Below are positions 55,070 through 62,856 of a stretch of 64,000 bases of DNA, piece after piece. The position numbers were made by a program, and so were the translations under genes. The notes under the pieces were generated by a model. That model saw only the letters and a list, made by a program, of their open reading frames with translations. It had not been told where the DNA came from and ran no database searches. This DNA comes from Aquimarina amphilecti. GTDB taxonomy: Bacteria; Bacteroidota; Bacteroidia; Flavobacteriales; Flavobacteriaceae. The stretch spans positions 372,001-436,000 of the forward strand of contig NZ_FOAB01000001.1 of assembly GCF_900109375.1 (NCBI RefSeq). Reading direction: 5' to 3'. How positions within the stretch are numbered: position 1 is the stretch's first letter; each line of letters begins with the position of its first letter.

Positions 55070-56152
55070 TTATCCTTTATAAAAGGGTAATTTAATTACT
55101 GTTGCCGAAATTGCCTTTTTTCGAACCTGGATATGAATCTTACTACCAGGAGATGAAAGAACTTTTGGGACATATCCTAATCCTATTCCTTTACCTAAAG
55201 AAGGAGACATCGTACCAGAAGTAACTACTCCTATCTTATTTCCATTACCATCTACTATATCATAATCCTGTCTTGGAATTCCTCTTTCATCTAGTTCAAA
55301 CCCTACTAGTTTTCTTTCTATACCACGCTCTTTTTCTTTTGCCAAAGCTTCCGCATTGACAAAATCTTTACTAAATTTAGTAATCCAGCCTAATCCAGCT
55401 TCGATCGGAGATGTTGTATCATTGATATCATTGCCGTAAAGACAATATCCCATCTCTAATCGTAATGTATCTCGTGCAGCAAGACCAATTGGTTTAATTC
55501 CGAAATCAGCACCTGCTTCTAATACTTTACTCCAAATTTGCTGTACCTCAGAATTCTTACAGTAAATCTCAAAACCACCACTACCAGTATATCCTGTGGC
55601 GGAAATTATCACATGTTCAATCCCGGCAAAGTCCGAAACTTCAAAAGTATAGAATTTCATTGCTTCAAGATCAATAGAAGTCAGAGATTGCATTGACTTA
55701 GCGGCTTTAGGACCTTGAATTGCTAGTAAAGAATAATCTTCGGATAGATCGCGCATCTCAGCGTTCATGGTATTGTGACTTTGAATCCACTCCCAATCTT
55801 TTTGAATATTAGAAGCATTTACAACTAACAAATATTTTTCATCCGCTAATTTGTAAACAATTAGATCATCTACAATACCACCCTTATCGTTTGGTAAACA
55901 ACTATATTGCGCTTTTCCATCTACTAATTTAGAAGCATCATTAGAAGTTACTTTTTGGATTAGATCTAAGGCATTAGGTCCTGTAATTAGAAACTCACCC
56001 ATATGCGATACATCAAAAACTCCCACGTCATTACGAACAGTTTCGTGTTCAATATTTACTCCTTCATAGGATACAGGCATATTATATCCAGCAAACGGAA
56101 CTATTTTAGCACCTAAAGCAATATGAGTTTCTGTTAATGCAGTGTTTTTCAT
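55070..56152 (-). CDS. gcvT: Glycine cleavage system T protein (aminomethyltransferase)
   Basis: Start set at the ATG at 56152 ([26 protein letters not shown]), the family N-terminus; an upstream frame from 56221 adds a non-homologous stretch. The 360-residue protein shows [44 protein letters not shown] and the C-terminal [16 protein letters not shown]. It moves the methylene group from the H-protein to tetrahydrofolate. gcvH and gcvP are not in this window. No glycine riboswitch is visible upstream. Confidence 0.96.
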   Translation of the reverse strand: MKNTALTETHIALGAKIVPFAGYNMPVSYEGVNIEHETVRNDVGVFDVSHMGEFLITGPNALDLIQKVTSNDASKLVDGKAQYSCLPNDKGGIVDDLIVYKLADEKYLLVVNASNIQKDWEWIQSHNTMNAEMRDLSEDYSLLAIQGPKAAKSMQSLTSIDLEAMKFYTFEVSDFAGIEHVIISATGYTGSGGFEIYCKNSEVQQIWSKVLEAGADFGIKPIGLAARDTLRLEMGYCLYGNDINDTTSPIEAGLGWITKFSKDFVNAEALAKEKERGIERKLVGFELDERGIPRQDYDIVDGNGNKIGVVTSGTMSPSLGKGIGLGYVPKVLSSPGSKIHIQVRKKAISATVIKLPFYKG

Positions 56153-56351
56153 AATGAATTGATTTGTAGAATTAAGAATCAAACTGACGCCGAAAGTAAA
56201 AAACTTTGCGTTGGTAAACAATGCTTTTGTATGATAAATTGTTAACTTTTTCCTAACCAGAAAGCTTATAATTATGGATATAATAATATTAGATGGAATT
56301 CTCTTTGTTTTTTAATAACTTTATAAAGTATCATTACTTAATTTATACAAT

Positions 56352-56765
56352 ATGCCAGCAGGATATTCGGGAACTCCACTAGCTAAAAAACTTGGTATAA
56401 AAGAAGGAGCTACCATACTACTTTACAATCAACCAGATCATTATTGGGATTTGTTTTCAGATCTTCCAGAGTCAATAAAAGTACTCAAAAACATAAGGAA
56501 GGATGAGGTAGACTTTATTCATGTGTTTTGTAAAACAACTGAAGAACTACAGAAAGTCATTCCTAGATATAAGGATGCTTTAAAGAAAACGGGGATGTTA
56601 TGGGTGAGTTGGCCAAAAGGTAGTTCTAAAATACCCACTGATCTTAAAAGAGATTTGATACGGATACATATATTACAGAGTGGGTTAGTAGACATTAAGG
56701 TAGCCGCCATAGATGATGATTGGAGCGGCTTAAAATTTGTTTATAGAGTTTCGGATAGAAATTAA
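56352..56765 (+). CDS. DUF3052 family protein
   Basis: A 137-residue cytosolic protein that opens MPAGYSGTPLAKKLGIKEG, the DUF3052 hallmark, and contains FIHVFCKTTEELQKVIPRY, GMLWVSWPKGSSK and DDDWSGLKFVYR. The function is not known. It follows gcvT in the opposite direction and is followed by a lipoprotein gene on the same strand 71 bases later. Confidence 0.88.
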   Translation: MPAGYSGTPLAKKLGIKEGATILLYNQPDHYWDLFSDLPESIKVLKNIRKDEVDFIHVFCKTTEELQKVIPRYKDALKKTGMLWVSWPKGSSKIPTDLKRDLIRIHILQSGLVDIKVAAIDDDWSGLKFVYRVSDRN

Positions 56766-56836
56766 TTATAAATTATTTTTTAATGAAAAGCAACCTAAAC
56801 CTATATATCACATCTACCTAATAAACAGACACTATC

Positions 56837-57238
56837 ATGAAAAAGTTTATACCTCTTATTTTGATTCCTCTTTTATGTACATTCTCTTGTAGTAATGATG
56901 ATGATGCGATTGCTGATCCTGATTTATTAGGAAAATGGCAATTAATAGAACAACTGGTTGATCCTGGAGATGGAAGCGGGACATTCCAGCCAGTAAATAG
57001 TGATTTAGAATTAGAATTTCTCCCTGCCGGGGTACTTCAGGTGTCTAATGGAACTTTATGTTTAATAACCATTGGTGGAGAAGGAGATAGCACAGAAAGT
57101 TACTCCATTGATGAGAATGTTATAACTGTGGATTGTGGTAATTCTACGAATATTAGTTTCGAAATCAAAGAAGGAAGACTATTTCTATATTTTCCCTGTA
57201 TCGAAGGGTGTGCGCAGAAATATCAGAAGCTTCCTTAA
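56837..57238 (+). CDS. Lipocalin-like lipoprotein
   Basis: A 133-residue lipoprotein with the lipobox LLCTFSCSN and an acidic DDDAIAD linker. The domain begins LLGKWQLIEQ (the lipocalin GxW), has strands NSDLELEFLPAGVLQV and SYSIDENVITVDCG and ends with two cysteines (CIEGCAQKY). It resembles the lipoprotein at 50232-50627 in layout. Ligand unknown. Confidence 0.85.
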   Translation: MKKFIPLILIPLLCTFSCSNDDDAIADPDLLGKWQLIEQLVDPGDGSGTFQPVNSDLELEFLPAGVLQVSNGTLCLITIGGEGDSTESYSIDENVITVDCGNSTNISFEIKEGRLFLYFPCIEGCAQKYQKLP

Positions 57239-57245
57239 GCTATTT

Positions 57246-57857
57246 CTATTTAGAAAGCATTAGATATTTTAATATTATAACGATTATGAAACATATAAAA
57301 CTGAAGACGGAAACCATAGTTCCTATTTTTTTCCATTTCTTTAGTTTTTTAGGATCTCCAAAGCCAATGGGTTCTTGAATATATAGGCCATTCGGAATAT
57401 TTAATGAAGCAATAAAATCAAACAGTTGATCAATTGTTATTTTACCCCTTAGGAATTCTATAAACATAGGATTTTTTCGTATAAGATCATGATTTCCTTT
57501 TTGTTTGATAATAATGTATTCATCAGATTTGAAAATCTTCGTATCAAGACTTTGAAAATGAACTATTTTTACATCCTGATCTGGTAATTCATTTTTAGTA
57601 AATAGAGAAAAGCTTCCAATTTTCTTTTCTACTAAGCCATCTTCTTTTATTAACGATGGATTCTCTTGTAGTGCTTTTTTTATATTTCCTTTTATAACTA
57701 GTAATTCAGCTATTGCCAATTTACCAGAACCACCAAGTTCTTCGAGAGAAGTCTTTAGTTTTAGATATTTTTCATGATTTTCTGCTATCAGTATTTTATC
57801 ATCAGTTTTTATTAAAGATAAGCCAATAGTTTTAGCTTGCTCTTCGAAAACTGACAT
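57246..57857 (-). CDS. C-terminally membrane-anchored protein of unknown function
   Basis: Start placed at ATG 57857 (MSVFEEQAKTIGLSLIKTDD); an upstream ATG at 57878 adds seven residues and cannot be excluded. About 200 residues: a soluble alpha/beta N-terminal part (SLEELGGSGKLAIAELLVIKGN, IKIVHFQSLDTKIFKSDEY with small variations), then a single hydrophobic helix near the C-terminus (VSVFSFICFIIVIILKYLML). It is a tail-anchored cytoplasmic protein. I do not recognise the family. It faces the lipoprotein gene 56837-57238. Confidence 0.68.
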   Translation of the reverse strand: MSVFEEQAKTIGLSLIKTDDKILIAENHEKYLKLKTSLEELGGSGKLAIAELLVIKGNIKKALQENPSLIKEDGLVEKKIGSFSLFTKNELPDQDVKIVHFQSLDTKIFKSDEYIIIKQKGNHDLIRKNPMFIEFLRGKITIDQLFDFIASLNIPNGLYIQEPIGFGDPKKLKKWKKIGTMVSVFSFICFIIVIILKYLMLSK

Positions 57858-57988
57858 AAACTTTTTGATTAATAACATATCGATAGATTAATTAGTAAAT
57901 AGCAAATCCTGTCCATAGATAGAACAGGATTTGCAAAATAACCCTCATCAATTAAGGTAACTAAACTTAACTTAATACTTTTAAATGA

Positions 57989-58414
57989 TTACTGCATTAG
58001 CTTTTTAGACAACTCTTGTAATTCAGTTGACTTTGCTGTCATATATTCATTTAATTTTTTTACGTCATCACCAGAAAGGTTCCCCATAACTTCTTGTGCT
58101 TTTGTACCTAGTTCTTGTCCTTTTTGACCTAAAGAAGCAAAAGCAGTCATATCCTTACTCTCTACTACTTTCTTATATTCTTCAATATAAGCTTCATAAG
58201 AATTTACATACTCTTGTACTTTCTCATCACTAAAATTTGGTACACCATCGGATGATGTAGTTTCGGTGCTACTTTCTTCTTCTGATTTTTCAATTTTTTC
58301 AACTTCCTCAGTTTTATCTGCACTTTCAGAAGCGTCAGATTTAGTTTCGTTTTTACAAGAAGTTGCAAAAATAACAGCAATAATTAATGCGAAATTTAAA
58401 ATGATTTTTTTCAT
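57989..58414 (-). CDS. Acidic lipoprotein of unknown function
   Basis: A 141-residue lipoprotein (MKKIILNFALIIAVIFATSC lipobox) with a long Glu/Ser/Lys-rich linker (SADKTEEVEKIEKSEEESS) and a helical C-terminal domain (VQEYVNSYEAYIEEYKKVVE, QKGQELGTKAQEVMGNLSG, KLNEYMTAKSTELQELSKK). The C-terminal helices suggest a small periplasmic coiled-coil bundle. Function unknown. A hairpin with a T run (58503-58527) lies upstream of it. Confidence 0.78.
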   Translation of the reverse strand: MKKIILNFALIIAVIFATSCKNETKSDASESADKTEEVEKIEKSEEESSTETTSSDGVPNFSDEKVQEYVNSYEAYIEEYKKVVESKDMTAFASLGQKGQELGTKAQEVMGNLSGDDVKKLNEYMTAKSTELQELSKKLMQ

Positions 58415-58742
58415 GATTTTTATATAAGTGTTAATTAATTGGTTTCTATTACCACTACAAAGATATGTCGATTGATTCCTTTACCAAACACTCTTTTCAG
58501 TGAAAAAAACACCCTGTTTTCAGGGTGCTTATTTGGATATGCTTTGTAGTTTTAAGCGTAATATACTGATAATTAAATTATTGTGTTTTGATGTAGCTCA
58601 TGTTTTTATGATAAGATTTCATAATTATTGGATAACCATAATCAATAAGGGATAAATCCCCGTTTTTAAAGAGTGTAATACCTGTTGATCTCCTACAGGT
58701 AGTGGTGTAAGTTTATACTATCAACTTAAAAATATATTACAT
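58415..58742. other. Divergent intergenic region upstream of the T9SS protease
   Basis: About 330 bases without a gene. It holds a terminator-like hairpin at 58503-58527 and a GGGATAAATCCC inverted repeat at 58649-58660, 83 bases before the protease ATG, with the same 4-4-4 layout as GGGGAAAACCCC upstream of small protein 1. A short ACCTGT/ACAGGT hairpin lies near 58680-58701. Confidence 0.5.
58503..58527 (-). terminator. Orphan terminator-like hairpin
   Basis: CACCCTG (58510-58516) pairs with CAGGGTG (58521-58527), 4-base loop, with T7 on the minus-strand side. It lies upstream of the minus-strand lipoprotein gene, so it would stop a transcript that starts between 58530 and 58740, or attenuate a leader. 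Confidence 0.6.
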
Positions 58743-61355
58743 ATGAAATGCAAAACAACAATTCTGTGGTGCCTTATGGTACTGATGACTACTTTATCGT
58801 GGTCACAAAAGACAAAAACAATCAATCAACAACAATTTTCGGAAGAAAAAGATGGTTGGAAATTGGTTGATGAACAATCAGGACAGAAATTCATACTTAG
58901 TGATGAAATTACTATTCAGTTTAAAAAAGCACCTTCGGCTAAGGAAATTCAAAGGTTAGAAAATACTTATGGAATGAAATTTATGAGAAGTAACAGGTTA
59001 GGCTTCTATGATTTTAAAATCAACAGTAGAAGTAAGATACTTGATTCTTATGAAAAAATGAGTAAAGAAGTAGATGCCCAACAGATTTTTACAAATACTA
59101 TGGGAACCTATATCTTAACGCCCAATGATCCACAATTCGGAATACAATGGGGGCTAGAACAAGCTAGTGATGCGGATATTGATGCAGAGGATGCTTGGGA
59201 TATTAGTACTGGAAATAGTTCAGTAATTGTAGCAATTCTTGATAGCGGAACGGATTGGACACATGAAGATTTAGGTCTTGGGACAGATGGATATCAGAAT
59301 GTATATCTTAATCCAGGAGAAGATGCGTGGTCTAACCCTAATGATCCAACAACAGGAAATGGAATTGATGATGATGGTAATGGGTTTGTTGATGATTGGA
59401 AAGGTTGGGATTTTAATAATGCAGACAATGATTCTAGAGGGCCTTTTTGGCATGGTACGCATGTAGCAGGAATCGTTGGAGCTAAAACGAATAATAACAC
59501 TGGGATGTCTGGCATTGCTGGCGGTAACAACGCTGTAGGGTCTAGATTGATGTTAGAAGGAGTTGGAGATTTTGCTCCTAATGCTTCTATTTTGGACGAT
59601 GCTATTATATATGCAATGGATAATGGAGCAGATATCATCCAACTTAGTTTAACTGTTGGGAGTTCGCCAGCTATAGATACAGCACTACAAGATGCATATA
59701 ATGCGGGAGTATTTATAGTGTGTGCTGCAGGTAATTCTGGAGCGGGAGCTATTTCGTATCCGGCGTCAAATGTGAATGCATTCTCAGTAGCAGCAACAAC
59801 AAATGCGGATGTTAAAGCAGGTTTCTCGCAATTTGGTCCTAACTTGGATCTTGCAGCGCCTGGTGTAGGGATCCGTAGTACACAAAATGGAAATGTCTAT
59901 GCTGATAGTGATGGAACTTCGTTTGCTGCACCAGCAGTATCAGGAGTAGCAGCGTTGATGCTATCAGTAGATCCGACATTAAGTAATCAGGAGATTGAAG
60001 ATATACTAAAATGTACAGCTGATAAAGTAGGAGGATATGATTATATCTGGAATCCAGCGGAGCTAGGACATTCTCAGGAATTAGGATATGGTAGATTAAA
60101 CGCACATCAAGCTGTATTGGCCGCTAATACTTCGGATATTTATATTAGAGATACTACATTAGATGATGGAACAGAACCATCTTCGGGTACCATGTATCTT
60201 AGTCCGGACATTTGGGTACGTAACGATGATGATGGAGTGTTAACTCACGAAAATCCAGAATACAAATTATTGAGTCCTAATTGGGTATATGTGAGAATTA
60301 ATAGAAAGGATTGCTCTAATATTGATGATGGAGTTTTAAAATTATATTTTAGCAAAGCTTCTACAGGATTATCTTGGCCAATACATTGGGATAATTATTA
60401 TCAGATGGTAAGTGGGAGTAGTGTATTACACGGAGATTTTATTGGTGATGTACCAATACCTACATCTCCAGATAATGAGATTATAGTAAAAATTCCTTGG
60501 TATCCACCAAATCCAGCAGATTTTATAAATGATGTACATCACTTCTGTTTATTAGCAAGAATAGAGTCTGCTACAGATCCAATCGGGACAGAAGGAACTT
60601 CTGTATGGAACAATACTAGAAACAATAATAACATTGCTTGGAAAAATGTAAGTGTATATGATATCAATGCATTTAACAATACCGCACCTTATGTATTCAT
60701 AAGAAATGTGGACAAACGAGTTAGAGCTATTAATTTATCATTGGATGTAACAGAAAATAAAACTGGCATACCATTTGAAAAGATAGGAGCTTTTTATATA
60801 ATCCCTGATGAGAAGTTAAATGAAATTATAGCAAACGCTAAGATGGAAGGAATTGAGCGGGTTGATAGAAATGTCTATAGAGTTTATGAACCTAAGGCTC
60901 GAATTTATGAAGTCAAAGCAGAACCTTATGAAACTTTTAGTTTACAATTATTGGTTAAACCAGAAGTGGAATTAAAAGAAGGGACATATCTAAATTATAA
61001 TATTCTACAGACAGATGAGAAATTCCAACCAATGGGTGGAGAACAGTTTACCATAGGTAATTTCGGAGGAAAAGGAAATGACCGCGAGGATGCTGTACAA
61101 CCTGAAGAAATCAAGACTATAGATTTTAATGCGTATCCTAATCCAACCCAAGGGGAAGTTACGATACAGCTTAATGATAGCTATACAGATGTAGGGATTG
61201 TTATCCGAAATATGGCTGGTGATGTTATTTACGCAGATCATCAAAAAGAAGCAGACCATTTTAATGTAGAGTTAAAAGGGTACAAAGGATTATATTTTGT
61301 GAAGATCACTGCTGCTAGTGGAGAAACTAAAACGATGAAGCTGCTTAAGAATTAA
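58743..61355 (+). CDS. Subtilisin-like (S8) secreted protease with T9SS sorting domain
   Basis: An 870-residue exported protease. After a signal peptide (ending TLSWS) comes an inhibitor-like prodomain (ITIQFKKAPSAKEIQRLENT) and the S8 catalytic domain with Asp167 (VAILDSGTDW), His237 (HGTHVAGIVGA) and Ser393 (DGTSFAAPAVSGVAA). Residues ~480-770 are beta-rich accessory domains. The last ~80 residues (AYPNPTQGEVTIQL to MKLLKN) are a type A sorting domain that directs export through the type IX secretion system and removal or anchoring at the surface. It is a single gene with its own terminator. Confidence 0.95.
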   Translation: MKCKTTILWCLMVLMTTLSWSQKTKTINQQQFSEEKDGWKLVDEQSGQKFILSDEITIQFKKAPSAKEIQRLENTYGMKFMRSNRLGFYDFKINSRSKILDSYEKMSKEVDAQQIFTNTMGTYILTPNDPQFGIQWGLEQASDADIDAEDAWDISTGNSSVIVAILDSGTDWTHEDLGLGTDGYQNVYLNPGEDAWSNPNDPTTGNGIDDDGNGFVDDWKGWDFNNADNDSRGPFWHGTHVAGIVGAKTNNNTGMSGIAGGNNAVGSRLMLEGVGDFAPNASILDDAIIYAMDNGADIIQLSLTVGSSPAIDTALQDAYNAGVFIVCAAGNSGAGAISYPASNVNAFSVAATTNADVKAGFSQFGPNLDLAAPGVGIRSTQNGNVYADSDGTSFAAPAVSGVAALMLSVDPTLSNQEIEDILKCTADKVGGYDYIWNPAELGHSQELGYGRLNAHQAVLAANTSDIYIRDTTLDDGTEPSSGTMYLSPDIWVRNDDDGVLTHENPEYKLLSPNWVYVRINRKDCSNIDDGVLKLYFSKASTGLSWPIHWDNYYQMVSGSSVLHGDFIGDVPIPTSPDNEIIVKIPWYPPNPADFINDVHHFCLLARIESATDPIGTEGTSVWNNTRNNNNIAWKNVSVYDINAFNNTAPYVFIRNVDKRVRAINLSLDVTENKTGIPFEKIGAFYIIPDEKLNEIIANAKMEGIERVDRNVYRVYEPKARIYEVKAEPYETFSLQLLVKPEVELKEGTYLNYNILQTDEKFQPMGGEQFTIGNFGGKGNDREDAVQPEEIKTIDFNAYPNPTQGEVTIQLNDSYTDVGIVIRNMAGDVIYADHQKEADHFNVELKGYKGLYFVKITAASGETKTMKLLKN

Positions 61356-61383
61356 TTATCGCATGAATACTCCAAGATTAATT

Positions 61384-61414
61384 AAAACCGCTCTTTTCCT
61401 TAGAGCGGTTTTTT
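61384..61414 (+). terminator. Terminator of the T9SS protease gene
   Basis: AACCGCTCT pairs with AGAGCGGTT (61386-61394 with 61402-61410) around a 7-base loop and continues into T6, about 30 bases past the stop. Confidence 0.9.
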
Positions 61415-61536
61415 CTGTAAGTGCTAATGGTCTGCAATTCATTCGTCGACACCTTTTTGCTATTTACCGATTTAAAAGGGAAAATTAAGTGAATTACAAG
61501 TAGTTTAGATTTGGAAAAATAATACATTTGTTTCCT

Positions 61537-61965
61537 ATGCAATACCTTAAAGACTCTATATTTTATAATCAGGCTATACACGAATTAAATTATCCTTTCG
61601 GAAATTTTTATTTATTTGATGGATTTGTGGTTGGTGAGTTTAAAGAAGATACTGTAGTTACTTGGGCTGATCACGCAAAACTTTTGGTAGAAGACTTAAC
61701 CAATTTGTATGATCATGATGGAGGTAACGTAGTCTATATTACTAATCGTGTACATTCTTATGCGGTAAAACCGAGTGATTGGATTAAGTTTTATAGAAGC
61801 GATTATAAAATGCGTGGATATGCAATTATAAGTTATACTAAAAAAGGAATACTTAATGCGTTGATAGAAAAGCTCTTCATAAAAAGTAGGTTTCGTAGTT
61901 TCGAATCTTTAGGTGATGCAATTACTTGGGCTAAAAGCTTAACCAAATCTCCTGTTTCTAAATAA
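61537..61965 (+). CDS. Small cytosolic protein of unknown function (STAS/SpoIIAA-like)
   Basis: Start set at ATG 61537 (MQYLKDSIFYNQAIHELNYPFG) since the TTG at 61528 would lie inside a TACATTTG -7 element at 61523-61530; with that promoter the mRNA would be nearly leaderless, so the real transcription start needs checking. The 142-residue protein has alternating strands and helices (NFYLFDGFVVGEFKEDTVV, WADHAKLLVEDLTNLYD, VVYITNRVHSYAVKPSDW) suggestive of an STAS/SpoIIAA-like fold. It lies between the protease and the Hcp gene. Confidence 0.7.
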   Translation: MQYLKDSIFYNQAIHELNYPFGNFYLFDGFVVGEFKEDTVVTWADHAKLLVEDLTNLYDHDGGNVVYITNRVHSYAVKPSDWIKFYRSDYKMRGYAIISYTKKGILNALIEKLFIKSRFRSFESLGDAITWAKSLTKSPVSK

Positions 61966-62109
61966 ATATTCTTTCGTTCGATATACTATAAAGGATTTTA
62001 TAGTCATTTGATTTCTTACATAATAGATTACCTATATTTAAATTAACAGTTTATCACGGGAAAATATACCTATATCGAAATAATTCGTGATGGTAACCGT
62101 TGTTACATA

Positions 62110-62117
62110 TATTTTTG
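62110..62117 (+). promoter_or_regulatory. -7 element upstream of the Hcp gene
   Basis: TATTTTTG (TAnnTTTG), 38 bases before the ATG at 62155. No clear -33 TTTG is seen. Confidence 0.4.
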
Positions 62118-62154
62118 ATATTTTCAGCTTTCCAAATACCAAATTCAAACGCTT

Positions 62155-62853
62155 ATGGCCTTTCAGGCAAAACTATTTATTAATGACGAAGAACGAAATG
62201 TAATTGACAGTACATTTTTATATCAGCAACTGATGGATAGCAATGGTCGTCCTAAAACTACGATTCAGGATGGTAAAATCAATGTTTTAATAGAATCCAC
62301 TAAGAATGATGAATTGTTTTACGATTGGATGTTTTCTACGCATACCACGTATAACGGATATGTTCGTTTTTTTAAACGGGATGGATTTAGTAAACTATTT
62401 GATTTCGAATTTGCGAATTGCCATTGTGTTCATTTAGAGGAAAAATTTAATGCAGAAGGTAATAGTCCGTTAAAAATGGAATTAGTATTGTCGCCAGGTA
62501 TCCAGAGAGTGCGGGGTCAGATTTTTGAAAAAAACTGGAATCCAAGCAACCCTTTTACGAATGCTACACCGATTACAGAGCGGGAGGAGAAAGAACCGGA
62601 GTTTTTAGGATATCATTTTGAAGATAAGGAAGGAGAAGTATTAGAAAAAGATGAGATCGAAGTTGATGATGAAATTTATTTGGTGATTGAAACGCAAGAT
62701 GCTGTTGGAGAAAGTATTACAATTAATTTAGATGATAAATCTTTGGATTATGAGTATCAGGGAAACAGATTGGAAAATGATGTAATCAGAAATGTGAGTA
62801 TTACAGGAGATCAAACTAGAGTGAAGTTAAAGGCAATAAAACAAGAAGATTAG
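62155..62853 (+). CDS. Type VI secretion tube protein TssD/Hcp (Bacteroidota type) with C-terminal extension
   Basis: A 232-residue protein. The first ~133 residues match the Bacteroidota T6SS-iii tube protein TssD: FQAKLFINDEERNVIDSTFL, NVLIESTKNDELFYDWMFS, GYVRFFKRDGFSKLFDFEF, CHCVHLEEKFNAEGNSPLKM and ELVLSPGIQRVRG. Ordinary TssD ends near there; this one continues for ~99 residues with an Asp/Glu-rich, beta-sandwich-like domain (EFLGYHFEDKEGEVLEKDEI, DEIYLVIETQDAVGESITI, VRNVSITGDQTRVKLKAI with small variations). Such an extension could dock or carry a cargo. The next gene starts 3 bases later. No other T6SS gene is in the window. Confidence 0.88.
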   Translation: MAFQAKLFINDEERNVIDSTFLYQQLMDSNGRPKTTIQDGKINVLIESTKNDELFYDWMFSTHTTYNGYVRFFKRDGFSKLFDFEFANCHCVHLEEKFNAEGNSPLKMELVLSPGIQRVRGQIFEKNWNPSNPFTNATPITEREEKEPEFLGYHFEDKEGEVLEKDEIEVDDEIYLVIETQDAVGESITINLDDKSLDYEYQGNRLENDVIRNVSITGDQTRVKLKAIKQED

Positions 62854-62856
62854 ATT

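Noticed and set aside
56153..56351. Glycine riboswitch upstream of gcvT
   Set aside because: The leader is short and AT-rich and shows no glycine aptamer core.
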